Assembly: GCF_024295805.1 (NCBI RefSeq)
Contig: NZ_JANCLX010000017.1
Location: forward strand, 1 to 64,000
Origin: Streptomyces cucumeris
GTDB taxonomy: Bacteria > Actinomycetota > Actinomycetes > Streptomycetales > Streptomycetaceae
DNA: 64,000 nt
Direction of reading: 5' to 3'
Positions 52,104 through 59,450 of this stretch are shown here, piece after piece. Made by a program: the position numbers and the translations under genes. The notes beneath the pieces were generated by a model, which was not told where the DNA came from, did not search any database, and saw nothing but the letters and a program-made list of their open reading frames with translations. Each line of letters starts with the position of its first letter. Positions within the stretch are counted from its first letter, which is position 1.

Positions 52104-53615
52104 TCAGACGCCGAAGGCGGCCGGGTACTCGATCACGCCCGACGGCACCGGGCGCGACGGGTCCAGCGCGAGGGCCATCAGCGCCTCGTCCGGCACCTCG
52201 AAGGAGGCCCGGATACCGAGGCGGGACGCCGGGGCGAAGCCGAACCTGGGGTAGTAGTCGGCGTGTCCGAGGACGACGACGAGGTTCTCCCCCATGGACC
52301 GGGCGGCTTCCAGCGCGGCGCGGATGGCGGCGGATCCGGCACCCCGGCCCTGGTGGGCGGGGAGCACCGCGCACGGGGCCAGGGCGAGCGCGGGCCGGCC
52401 GCCGACGTGGCAGCGGGTGAGCAGCGCGTACCCGGCCGGCGTTCCGTCCTCGTGCTCGGCCACGACGGACAGTCCGTCGATCCACGCGCCGGAGTCGGCG
52501 CGCAGGGCCTCGATGAGGTCCGCCTCCCCGGCGGTGGGGAAGGCCGCGACGTTGACGGCGCGGATGGCTTCGGCGTCGCCCGGCGTCTCGGGGCGGGTGG
52601 TCCAGACGGTCATGGCGTTCCGTTCGTACGGGGGCTCGGTGGTGCCCGGGGGAAGCGGTGCGGTACGGGGGCGCGCGGGGTCGTCGGCCCCACTCCCGGG
52701 GTCGGCGGCCGTGGACGAGGGATCGGCCGTCAGACGGCCCGGGGCAGCGGGCGGGTGCGCCGGGTCGGCGTCGGGGTCGGCGTCGGGGTCGGCGTCGGGG
52801 GTGACCGGGTGCAGGACGTAGCCCGCGTAGCGGTAGTCCGCACCGTGGTTCCGGCGCAGGTCGATCTCCTCCCGCACCGCGGCGACGGCCTGCGCCATTC
52901 CTGGCCGGTCCGGGTCGGCGGTGGCGAGACGCCGGGTCAGCGGTGTGTAGTACTCGGTCCACCAGTCGCCGTCGGGCAGCGGATGGTGGGCCCCGACCCG
53001 GTACCCGGCCTCCTCCGCCGTACGAACGTTGTCGGACCGGGACCGCAGCGGATAGGCGGCGTCCCAGAACGCGCGCACCCGCGGGGCGGGACGGGACGTG
53101 GCCCATTCGGCCTCGGTGACGACCAGCACGCCGCGGGGCGCGAGCAGGCGGCGCCACGCGCGCAGCGCCGTCCGGAAGCCGATGTTGTAGACCGAGCCCT
53201 CGGCCCAGATGAGGTCGAAGCTCCCGTCGGTGAAGGGCGGTTCGTCCATGGAGTGGTTGAGCGCCGCGATCCGGGGGCTCAGTCCCTCCTGCGCGGCCGC
53301 GCCCAACAGCTCGTCGAGGAAGGGCTGGTGGAGGTCGACGCCGGTGACATGGCCCCCGGTCGCGGCGGCCAGCACCAGCGCGGAGCGGCCGGGGCCGCAG
53401 CCCAGGTCCAGGATCCGCGGCCGCGGGGGCAGCGGACCGGCCAGACGCAGCAGCCGTGCGGTGGTGGCGTCCGATCCGGGGCCCTGCCGGGGCAGGCCCT
53501 GGTGCAGCGCGAAGAGCGCCGTGGTCACCGGATCCGGACCGTTCGCACCGTTCAGGCCGTCAGCGCCATGTGGCGGCAGGCCGGAGGAAGGTGTGTTCGA
53601 AAAAGGTTGAGACAA
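52104..53615 (-). CDS. Fusion of SAM-dependent methyltransferase and GNAT acetyltransferase
   Basis: A 503-residue two-domain protein. Residues 1-272 form a class I methyltransferase, with motif I RILDLGCGPGRSALVL at about 67-82 and VLVVTEAEW later. Residues 273-334 are a low-complexity linker beginning with three PDAD repeats. Residues 335-503 form a GNAT domain with the acetyl-CoA loop QGRGAGSAAI and the HADYYPRFGF segment. The second domain starts with Met335, which could be a separate start, but its ribosome-binding site is poor. The TTG at 53615 has AAGGG upstream; GTG at codon 30 is another option. Substrates are unknown. Confidence 0.75.
   Translation of the reverse strand: MSQPFSNTPSSGLPPHGADGLNGANGPDPVTTALFALHQGLPRQGPGSDATTARLLRLAGPLPPRPRILDLGCGPGRSALVLAAATGGHVTGVDLHQPFLDELLGAAAQEGLSPRIAALNHSMDEPPFTDGSFDLIWAEGSVYNIGFRTALRAWRRLLAPRGVLVVTEAEWATSRPAPRVRAFWDAAYPLRSRSDNVRTAEEAGYRVGAHHPLPDGDWWTEYYTPLTRRLATADPDRPGMAQAVAAVREEIDLRRNHGADYRYAGYVLHPVTPDADPDADPDADPAHPPAAPGRLTADPSSTAADPGSGADDPARPRTAPLPPGTTEPPYERNAMTVWTTRPETPGDAEAIRAVNVAAFPTAGEADLIEALRADSGAWIDGLSVVAEHEDGTPAGYALLTRCHVGGRPALALAPCAVLPAHQGRGAGSAAIRAALEAARSMGENLVVVLGHADYYPRFGFAPASRLGIRASFEVPDEALMALALDPSRPVPSGVIEYPAAFGV
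52762..52800. repeat. 12-bp tandem repeat in the fusion linker
   Basis: About three copies of a 12-bp unit (GGGGTCGGCGTC on the plus strand) encode PDADPDADPDAD in the linker of the methyltransferase-acetyltransferase fusion. The number of copies could vary between strains. Confidence 0.8.
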
Positions 53616-53695
53616 CGTAGAGACCCTTGGGAAGGGGCCCCGATATGCGCCAAGCGCCGAAGACCAGCCGCGCTCGCGGCAGGGGGAACGTCAGG

Positions 53696-53764
53696 TCAGA
53701 CCGGGGCCCGGGACGTGAGGATGGTCCGGGCACTGCACACGGCAGTGGCCTCTACGGCAGTCAT
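53696..53764 (-). CDS. Short upstream ORF, possible leader peptide
   Basis: A 22-residue ORF (MTAVEATAVCSARTILTSRA, then PV) with a strong GGGAGGTGA ribosome-binding site. It ends 80 bp before the TTG of the methyltransferase-acetyltransferase gene. Between them is a hairpin (GCCGC, 4-base loop, GCGGC at 53667-53680). Size, strong ribosome-binding site and position fit a regulatory leader peptide, but the peptide does not match one I know. Confidence 0.5.
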   Translation of the reverse strand: MTAVEATAVCSARTILTSRAPV

Positions 53765-53879
53765 CAACTCACCTCCCATGTCCGCTCCGGCAGTCGACCT
53801 GGTGTCACTGCTCCTCCCGGAGAGTAACACGCCCGGTCTCCGGCCCCGGAGTGGAGGGGCCGGGGACCGGGCGAGGGGG

Positions 53880-54639
53880 TCACGCCGGTGTCGCACACCG
53901 CGGGGGAAGCGTGACCGTACCGGGCGTGCGCTCGAACGTGTCCATCACGGCCCACTCGTCGAGCTCGGGGTCGTAGAGGTTCTGGATGCCGAACTGGAGC
54001 ACCTGCCAGAACGTCCCCCGGTCGCGCTGGTCGACGTAGATGTCGCCCGAGGGCGAGCGGCAGCCGCGGGTACGCCCCCGGAGGGAGCTGCGGCCGGACG
54101 ACACCGACCCGCCAGTGGTTCACCCGCCGGTCCGGGTTCCCCTGGAGGACCTCCCGGCCGACGAACCGCGCGCCCGCGAGCCCCTCGTTCAGCCGCTCCA
54201 GGTTGAACCCGGGGAACTGCGAGCACGGATGCTCGGTCACGCCCGGCCACTTGTAGGTGAGGGTGTAGAGGGTGTCGCGGTAGATCAGGTTGGTGAACCA
54301 GATCGGGTACTGCGGCCCTCCCGCGGTCATCTGGCTCTCGCCGTCCCTCCCCTCCCAGGTGAACGGCACGGTGATACCCAGGTCCCGGACGATCCACTTG
54401 CCGGTTCCGCGGAAGTTCCGCGGCAGCCGGGGCGGTGGCGGGGTGCCCGTCCCGTGCCGCCCCTCGGTGGCCGCGGCCACGGGCACGGGCGGGGGTGCGG
54501 GCGCGGCCACGGTCCCGAGGGACGGGGCCGCCTCCGCCCGCGTTCCGGCGCCGACCGGCGGCAGCCCCGCGGTGACGACGGCGATCGCCCCGGCGATCAC
54601 CGCCGACACCGCCGTCCTGCGTGTGAGTCTCCAGCCCAT
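53880..54639 (-). pseudogene. Secreted-protein gene broken by one frameshift
   Basis: The first part reads in one frame from the ATG at 54639 (GAGGGAGACCC upstream): a signal peptide (AVSAVIAGAIAVVTAGLPPVGA), then about 160 residues to NHWRVGVVRPQLPPGAYPRL. The sensible continuation, GDIYVDQRDRGTFWQVLQFG to the stop at 53880, lies in another frame. A single extra G in the run at 54046-54048 would explain the break. It is either a real pseudogene or a sequencing error. The family is not recognised. Confidence 0.7.
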
Positions 54640-54722
54640 GGGTCTCCCTCGGCAGAGGTGCGTCAAGTGAGACATTTCGTATCAGGTGGCGGAAGACTTC
54701 ACGGGCAGGCAAGGCTCCGTCG

Positions 54723-54757
54723 GGGGCGGAATTCCCCCACCCGGGGAACTCCGCCCC
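54723..54757 (-). terminator. Terminator after the ricin-domain gene
   Basis: Arms of 15 bases (GGGGCGGAATTCCCC and GGGGAACTCCGCCCC, one G-U pair) with a 5-base loop lie 9 bp beyond the stop at 54766. Confidence 0.8.
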
Positions 54758-54765
54758 TGAGCGCT

Positions 54766-56499
54766 TCAGCGGGGCACTTGCTGCCAGCTCTCATCGGATG
54801 CGCCGTTGCAGGTGTACTGGATCAATTGCGTGCCCTTCGTGGCGGTGGCGCCGAGGGCGAGGCATTTCCCGGAGTAGACGTTGCGCAGGGTTTTACCGCC
54901 GGTGTCGTACCACCACTTCTCGTCGACCGCGCCGTTGCAGGTGTACTGGATCACCTTGGCGCTGTTGTCGAGCGTGGACCCGACCCCCATGCATTTGCCC
55001 GAGTATTCGTTCCGCAGGAAGTACGCGGTCTTTCCGTCGGAGTCCTCGGTCTTCTCGAACACCCAGCGCTCATCACGCGCGTTGGTGCAGCCCCACTGGA
55101 TGACGGGAGCGCCGTTCCCCGTTTTGTTGCCGCCGCCCGCGCACAGGGCGCTGTAGGAGTTGCGCAGATAGACGCTGTGATCGGCGGCCCTTGGCTTGAG
55201 CGAGAAGACGACGTTGTTCCCGATGTCCTCGTTGATGCCCCACAGCCGGCCGGAGGACGGCGCGTACGAGAGGTTCTGCGTCAGGCTGGGCGAGCGGGTC
55301 AGCACGGTCGGCACCTCACCGGGCTTCGCCTGGTAGATACAGGAGTAGGAGTGCCTGTCCGTGGGATCGGCGTCGCCCATGTAGCCATCGGGGCACTGGG
55401 CGGACAGGTAGTAGTACGTGCCGTCCGTGGCGACGCCCTGCAATTGGCGGACGGGTGCATGGAAGGCCCCGGTCGCGGTGGACGAACCGATGGTGTCGCC
55501 GTTGTCCGCGCGGGGAAGGGCGGTCGACGGGTTCAGCGGCCATCGCACCACCCGGGCGACCGGATTGCTCTTCGGGCCGTAGTACTCGCCGGACACGAGA
55601 TGGTCCACCGGGCCGCTGCGGTCCAGGCTCAGCGAACCGAGGCACGAGCGCTTCGTACTGGGATCGGCGGGGCAGTACCGCGGGTCCTTGCCGGGTTCGA
55701 TGCTGTAGCGGCCCACCATGGGCAGGGCCCAGTTGTGCCAGCGGGCCGAGGAGACACCGTCCTTGGTGCCGACCCGCTCGGCACTGGTCTTCATCTTCCA
55801 CAGGTGCTGGAAGTCGTAGACCTGCAATTCGCCGCCGTTGGCGACGAAGAGCTTGTTGCCGTACCAGACCATGCCGTCGGTGTGGACATTCGTGACCGCT
55901 TCGAAGTCGGCGTGCGACTCGTCACCCGTCGGCTTCACCAGCAGCACATGGCCGTACGTCCGCTCGCTTCCCGTCGAATCGAGGATGGAGACACGGCCGA
56001 ACTGGTTCTGCGCCTTGCTGTCGCCGTACAGCCAGCTCGCCAGATAGAGGTGGCGGCCGTCGACGGTGCCACCGGGCTGGGCGTCATGGGAGGCGGTCAG
56101 TCCCTGCGGACGCCAACCACCCTTATCGGAATAGGAGTTGGTGGTCGAGTCCTCCTCGTCCCAGCAAAAGCCGTTGTACTGGAACGTTCCGTTGAGCCCG
56201 GTGCTGTGGCACAGCGGGCGCCCGGTGTGCTGCCGGGACAGCGCGACGTCCACGGGCGCCACCTTGGTGACGGCGCCGGACTTCTCCATGCCCCGGATCG
56301 CGGCACCGTTGGCGTCGTAATCCGCTTTCCGGTCGATGAGCAGGCGGAAGTTCGAGACAACGTCCTGGCTCAGCGGCTTCAGCGGCCCATCCGCGGCGTC
56401 CCCGCCGGCCGCGGTGGCGGGTCCGGGAACCAGAAAGGCCAGTGTCACAAGGGCCACGAGCGTGGACAGTAAATACCTGAAGGGTTTGTTCGCTTTCAT
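54766..56499 (-). CDS. Secreted protein with C-terminal ricin-type lectin domain
   Basis: A 577-residue exported protein. A Sec signal peptide occupies residues 1-31 (YLLSTLVALVTLAFLVPGP). The middle 400 residues, with blade-like segments such as LVSGEYYGPKSNPVARVVRW and YGNKLFVANGGELQVYDFQ, may form a beta-propeller-like domain. Residues about 445-577 are a ricin-type beta-trefoil with three repeats carrying the QxW-type cores IQWGCTNARDERW, IQYTCNGAVDEKW and IQYTCNGASDESW. Such domains bind carbohydrate. It starts one base after the stop of the small ORF at 56501-56833. Confidence 0.85.
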   Translation of the reverse strand: MKANKPFRYLLSTLVALVTLAFLVPGPATAAGGDAADGPLKPLSQDVVSNFRLLIDRKADYDANGAAIRGMEKSGAVTKVAPVDVALSRQHTGRPLCHSTGLNGTFQYNGFCWDEEDSTTNSYSDKGGWRPQGLTASHDAQPGGTVDGRHLYLASWLYGDSKAQNQFGRVSILDSTGSERTYGHVLLVKPTGDESHADFEAVTNVHTDGMVWYGNKLFVANGGELQVYDFQHLWKMKTSAERVGTKDGVSSARWHNWALPMVGRYSIEPGKDPRYCPADPSTKRSCLGSLSLDRSGPVDHLVSGEYYGPKSNPVARVVRWPLNPSTALPRADNGDTIGSSTATGAFHAPVRQLQGVATDGTYYYLSAQCPDGYMGDADPTDRHSYSCIYQAKPGEVPTVLTRSPSLTQNLSYAPSSGRLWGINEDIGNNVVFSLKPRAADHSVYLRNSYSALCAGGGNKTGNGAPVIQWGCTNARDERWVFEKTEDSDGKTAYFLRNEYSGKCMGVGSTLDNSAKVIQYTCNGAVDEKWWYDTGGKTLRNVYSGKCLALGATATKGTQLIQYTCNGASDESWQQVPR

Positions 56500-56500
56500 C

Positions 56501-56833
56501 TCACTCAGTTCCCCGGCCCGTGGAATCCGGAACCGGACGGCTCTGGCAGGTCTCGTCGTTCAGGTCATCCGGCTCGTCGTCCGCATTCTCGTCCTCATCA
56601 CGACGAACCACGCCTTCTCCGAAGACCGCCTGCGCATGCTCCAACACTTGGCGTGGCACCGGACCGAGCGCGCCGGAGAGTCGTCTCAACAACTCCGCCT
56701 GCTCGTGATCCATCGCTACGGCCCCCAACTGCGCGACGGCGGGCACGTCCCCGTGACCACACCCCGTCACGCGGAAAAACTCCGCGATTACCTCGCCCAG
56801 GGTCCCGTAGTACGGCCGGTACGTCGTGAGCAC
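56501..56833 (-). CDS. Small hypothetical protein, probably 5'-truncated
   Basis: A 110-residue frame from the GTG at 56833; an ATG at 56713 (MDHEQAELLRRLSGALGPVP) would give 70 residues. The reading frame stays protein-like upstream of the GTG (EEWTYCQADVHSV) but has no start codon and runs into the terminator-like repeat at 56885-56926. The gene therefore looks like a remnant whose 5' end was lost. The LSGALGPVPRQVLEHAQAVF segment resembles short Streptomyces regulatory proteins, but I cannot assign a family. Its TGA is one base from the ricin-gene ATG, so coupling is possible. Confidence 0.4.
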   Translation of the reverse strand: MLTTYRPYYGTLGEVIAEFFRVTGCGHGDVPAVAQLGAVAMDHEQAELLRRLSGALGPVPRQVLEHAQAVFGEGVVRRDEDENADDEPDDLNDETCQSRPVPDSTGRGTE

Positions 56834-56884
56834 CGAGTGGACATCTGCTTGGCAATACGTCCACTCCTCACCACGAGCCGCACC

Positions 56885-56926
56885 ACGACGGCCCCCGGCC
56901 GCGTTTCCGCGACTCGGGGGCCGTCT
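56885..56926. repeat. 42-bp terminator-like repeat, left copy
   Basis: A hairpin with 11-base arms (GACGGCCCCCG, complement at 56915-56925). The 42 bp match 62269-62310 at 39 positions in the same orientation. This left copy lies at the 5' edge of the truncated ORF and marks one boundary of the segment that ends at tRNA-Tyr. Confidence 0.8.
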
Positions 56927-56974
56927 CCTCAGCGCAGCGGCGCATACGAACCCACCGCATGCACCGCCACTGCT

Positions 56975-57013
56975 CCGCCCGGATGTCCCGCCCGGATGTC
57001 CCGCCCGGATGTC
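56975..57013. repeat. Three tandem copies of a 13-bp unit
   Basis: The unit CCGCCCGGATGTC is repeated exactly three times, ending 8 bp before the stop codon position of the secreted four-Cys gene (57021). It is in the 3' flank and has no evident coding role. Confidence 0.9.
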
Positions 57014-57020
57014 CCTGACG

Positions 57021-57527
57021 TCAGACCGGGGTACCCGGGATGGCCGTGAAGCCCGGGGCGCACGCCGTCGCGATGTTCGCCGGGGTGAGGGGAGTTGTGC
57101 TGGATGTGTCGCACTGGGCCTCGTACAGCACTCCGTCGCCTCCCAGCAGGGTGATGAAGAGGAGCCCGGGGTTCTCCTCGGTCACGGAGACGGCCGTGTC
57201 CTCCGTACAGGTCGGAGCCCCGGTGACGAGGTTGAGGTTGATCCAGACCCCCGGACCCCGGCTGTCATTGAGGAAGGCGCGTCCCCAGCGGTCCGTCGTC
57301 GAACGGAATACCGTCTCGAACAGACCACTGCCCGAATAGTCCACGACGGCGGAGCTGACGTCGCGCTCCCGCGACAAGCACTTTTCTCCACCCGAGGGAG
57401 CGGCGGAAGCGGTGGCAGCGACCGACGGGTCGTCGTCCGCGACCGCGGGCACAGCCACGAGGGACCCGACGAGGAGAACCCCCGACGCCGCCGCGAGCCC
57501 CCGGGCCGCCCAAGCGAACTTCTTCAT
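57021..57527 (-). CDS. Small secreted four-cysteine protein, unknown function
   Basis: A 168-residue protein with a Sec signal (GLAAASGVLLVGSLVAVPAVA, cleavage before DDDPSV) and a mature region of about 130 residues with four Cys (in EKCLSR, PTCTED, EAQCDT and TACAPG), suggesting two disulfides. No family is recognised. AGGCAGGAAC precedes the ATG at 57527; the longer frame upstream is rejected. It is on the same strand as the glycosyltransferases upstream. Confidence 0.75.
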   Translation of the reverse strand: MKKFAWAARGLAAASGVLLVGSLVAVPAVADDDPSVAATASAAPSGGEKCLSRERDVSSAVVDYSGSGLFETVFRSTTDRWGRAFLNDSRGPGVWINLNLVTGAPTCTEDTAVSVTEENPGLLFITLLGGDGVLYEAQCDTSSTTPLTPANIATACAPGFTAIPGTPV

Positions 57528-57804
57528 GTTCCTGCCTTTCTGGCCGTGAATACAAAGGTTCACCGGCGGCCGAGCGGAAGGCTTCTGATCACGTTCGCAT
57601 TGCGCGCATCCATCCAGAACGCCGTACAGAACCATGGCGGGAAGCGATATTCCACAGGGATCGCGCGTTTGTGCATATCATTGGATGAATCACCTTGGAG
57701 GAGTACGTCTCATGCTCCTGATGGAGCACGGAGACGTCACTACGGGAGCCCCCCTCCGGGCCCGGCCCCACCCGCCCCCGCATCTCAGCCGGAGCCGGGC
57801 CGCG

Positions 57805-58776
57805 CTAGACCGTGGAAACCGCCGTCGGGGCCGGCTCCTTCTCCTGGACGGGAGAGCCGGCCGCGCGGCGGTGAGCCGCCAACTCCTGCTGCAGCCGCTG
57901 GATGTGGTAGTGCTGAACCCGCGCCGTGCGCTGCAGGGCCATCACCGCGGTGAGGAAGTGATCCATCTCGGCGGCCCGGGTGAGGATGTCGTCGGGCACG
58001 TGGTCGTCCCGCAGCCAGGCTTCCGCGCCCTGACCGAGCACGGCCCGCGCCCAGTCACGGCTGACCGGCTTGAACAGGCTCGGGTGGTTGGCCACGATCC
58101 GCGCCCGGATGGCCAGGTCGTTCTCGGCGGCCTCCACATGCAGTCCCGTGTCCTTGTTGCGCGCCCCGAACAGCGGCTCATGAATGTGGTGGGCATCGAA
58201 GCCGTGCTCGACGCAGCCGACCCAGAAGTCCCAGTCCTCTCCGGCCCGCATGCTCTCGTCGTAGCCGCCCACGGTCTGCCACGCCTCCCGGCGGTACAGC
58301 GAGCAGTAGAACATGATCAGGCGCTGGAGCATCAGTTCCCGGCTGTAGGCGGGGAGGGACATCGCCTGCGGGGGCAGATCGTCGTCGGTGAAGGTGAACA
58401 CGTCGGTGGAGGCGATCGCGATGCCGGGGTTGTCCTCCAGGACCGCGACGGTCTTCTCGAGCATCGTGGGGGCGATCACATCGTCGGCGTCCAGCGGAAG
58501 GATGTAGCGGCCGGCCGCTGCCTCGATCCCGGTGTTGCGGGCGGCCGAGACACCGCCGTTCGCCCGCTGGACGAGCCTGATGCGGCGGTCGGGGTGGCGG
58601 GCGACCAGGGACCGGGCCACCTCGGCGGTGTCGTCGGTGCTGCCGTCGTCGACGATGAGGAGCTCCCAGTCCTGGAAGGTCTGGGCAAGGATGCTGGACA
58701 CGGCCTCGGGCAGATAGCGGGCGTAGTCATGACAGGGGATGACCACCGAGACCACAGGGTCGGGGTTGTGGGGCAT
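57805..58776 (-). CDS. Family 2 glycosyltransferase
   Basis: A 323-residue GT-A enzyme. The N-terminal motif VVSVVIPCHDYARYL starts at residue 8, the nucleotide-binding IVDDGSTDDT at 41-50, and the DXD-type metal site LPLDADD at 93-99. The acceptor region includes GEDWDFWVGCVEHGF. There are no membrane segments, so it acts in the cytosol. The ATG at 58776 has only a weak ribosome-binding site (GAAAGA). It is 139 bp downstream of the Cys-rich repeat gene on the same strand. Donor and acceptor are unknown. Confidence 0.9.
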   Translation of the reverse strand: MPHNPDPVVSVVIPCHDYARYLPEAVSSILAQTFQDWELLIVDDGSTDDTAEVARSLVARHPDRRIRLVQRANGGVSAARNTGIEAAAGRYILPLDADDVIAPTMLEKTVAVLEDNPGIAIASTDVFTFTDDDLPPQAMSLPAYSRELMLQRLIMFYCSLYRREAWQTVGGYDESMRAGEDWDFWVGCVEHGFDAHHIHEPLFGARNKDTGLHVEAAENDLAIRARIVANHPSLFKPVSRDWARAVLGQGAEAWLRDDHVPDDILTRAAEMDHFLTAVMALQRTARVQHYHIQRLQQELAAHRRAAGSPVQEKEPAPTAVSTV

Positions 58777-58867
58777 GCGCCGTCTTTCGGTTCGGGCCGG
58801 GAAGGGGAAGGGAAGTGGGCATCGGGCGGGCCGGCAGCCGGTGTTCCGGGCGCCGGCCGTCCCCCCG

Positions 58868-58887
58868 GGGCCCGCTTCCGCGGGCCC
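58868..58887 (-). terminator. Hairpin between repeat gene and GT2 gene
   Basis: Perfect 8-base arms GGGCCCGC and GCGGGCCC with loop TTCC lie 29 bp after the repeat-protein stop. It could end most transcripts before the GT2 gene. Confidence 0.65.
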
Positions 58888-58915
58888 ACGGCCGGACTCG
58901 GCGACGGATCCCGGG

Positions 58916-59341
58916 CTAGCCGCGCGCGGGCTGCTCACGACGGGGGTCGTAGGCGTCGTCCGTGTACTCGCGGAAGTGGCCGATCCGGCTCTCGCGTCCG
59001 AAGTCGTCATCGACCTCGCAGATCCACCCGTAGTCCGTGATGGTCATGTTGTTCACGGGCGGGCAGCAGTGCCCGTAGTCCGCGATGGTGACGTTGTTCA
59101 CGGGTGGACAGCAGGGTCCGTAATCCGTGATCGTGACGTTGCCGATCGGCTCGCAGGGGTGGCTGGTCCCGGACGTGAGGGTGACGTCGTCGCCCATCGG
59201 CTGTCCCGGGTAGCCGTACGTCGCCGTCCTCGTCTGCGCGTCCGGGGCGATGGCGGCGTAGGCCGCCTCCGCGCCGCTGAGCAGTCCGGCCGTGGCCAGC
59301 GCGGCAGGGAGGGCCAATGAGGTCATGACACGGGATTTCAC
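58916..59341 (-). CDS. Secreted Cys-rich protein with tandem 15-residue repeats
   Basis: A 141-residue protein. Residues 1-30 are a signal peptide (TSLALPAALATAGLLSGAEA). Residues 67-110 contain three units of about 15 residues: NVTITDYGPCCPPVN, NVTIADYGHCCPPVN and the incomplete NMTITDYGWICEV. Each unit has an Asn-X-Thr sequence and two have CCPP. Six Cys are present (residue 63, two pairs and residue 108). The C-terminal 30 residues are charged. The GTG at 59341 has AAGGAAAGG upstream. I know no family with this repeat. It lies between two glycosyltransferase genes. Confidence 0.8.
   Translation of the reverse strand: MKSRVMTSLALPAALATAGLLSGAEAAYAAIAPDAQTRTATYGYPGQPMGDDVTLTSGTSHPCEPIGNVTITDYGPCCPPVNNVTIADYGHCCPPVNNMTITDYGWICEVDDDFGRESRIGHFREYTDDAYDPRREQPARG
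59030..59164 (-). repeat. 45-bp coding tandem repeat
   Basis: Units start at 59030, 59075 and 59120 with a 45-bp period and are highly similar (GTAGTCCGTGATGGT-like on the plus strand). The last unit diverges toward the signal-peptide end of the gene. They encode the NxT/CCPP units of the secreted protein. Confidence 0.85.
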
Positions 59342-59450
59342 GGCAGCACCTTTCCTTTGGGTGCGGGAGAGCTGCCCCGGACTGCCGGTGTACCTCGCGG
59401 CGCGGGCAGCAAAGCCACCGTAAATTTCGTCACCCAATGTGTCAAAGTGA

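Noticed and set aside
52762..52800. A CRISPR-like or satellite array
   Set aside because: The 12-bp repeats have no spacers and are in frame in a protein linker.
57634..59040. A plus-strand gene starting after GGAGGA near 57695
   Set aside because: A plausible ribosome-binding site precedes an ATG at 57712, but the frame soon becomes Pro/Arg-rich and then runs antisense through the GT2 gene.
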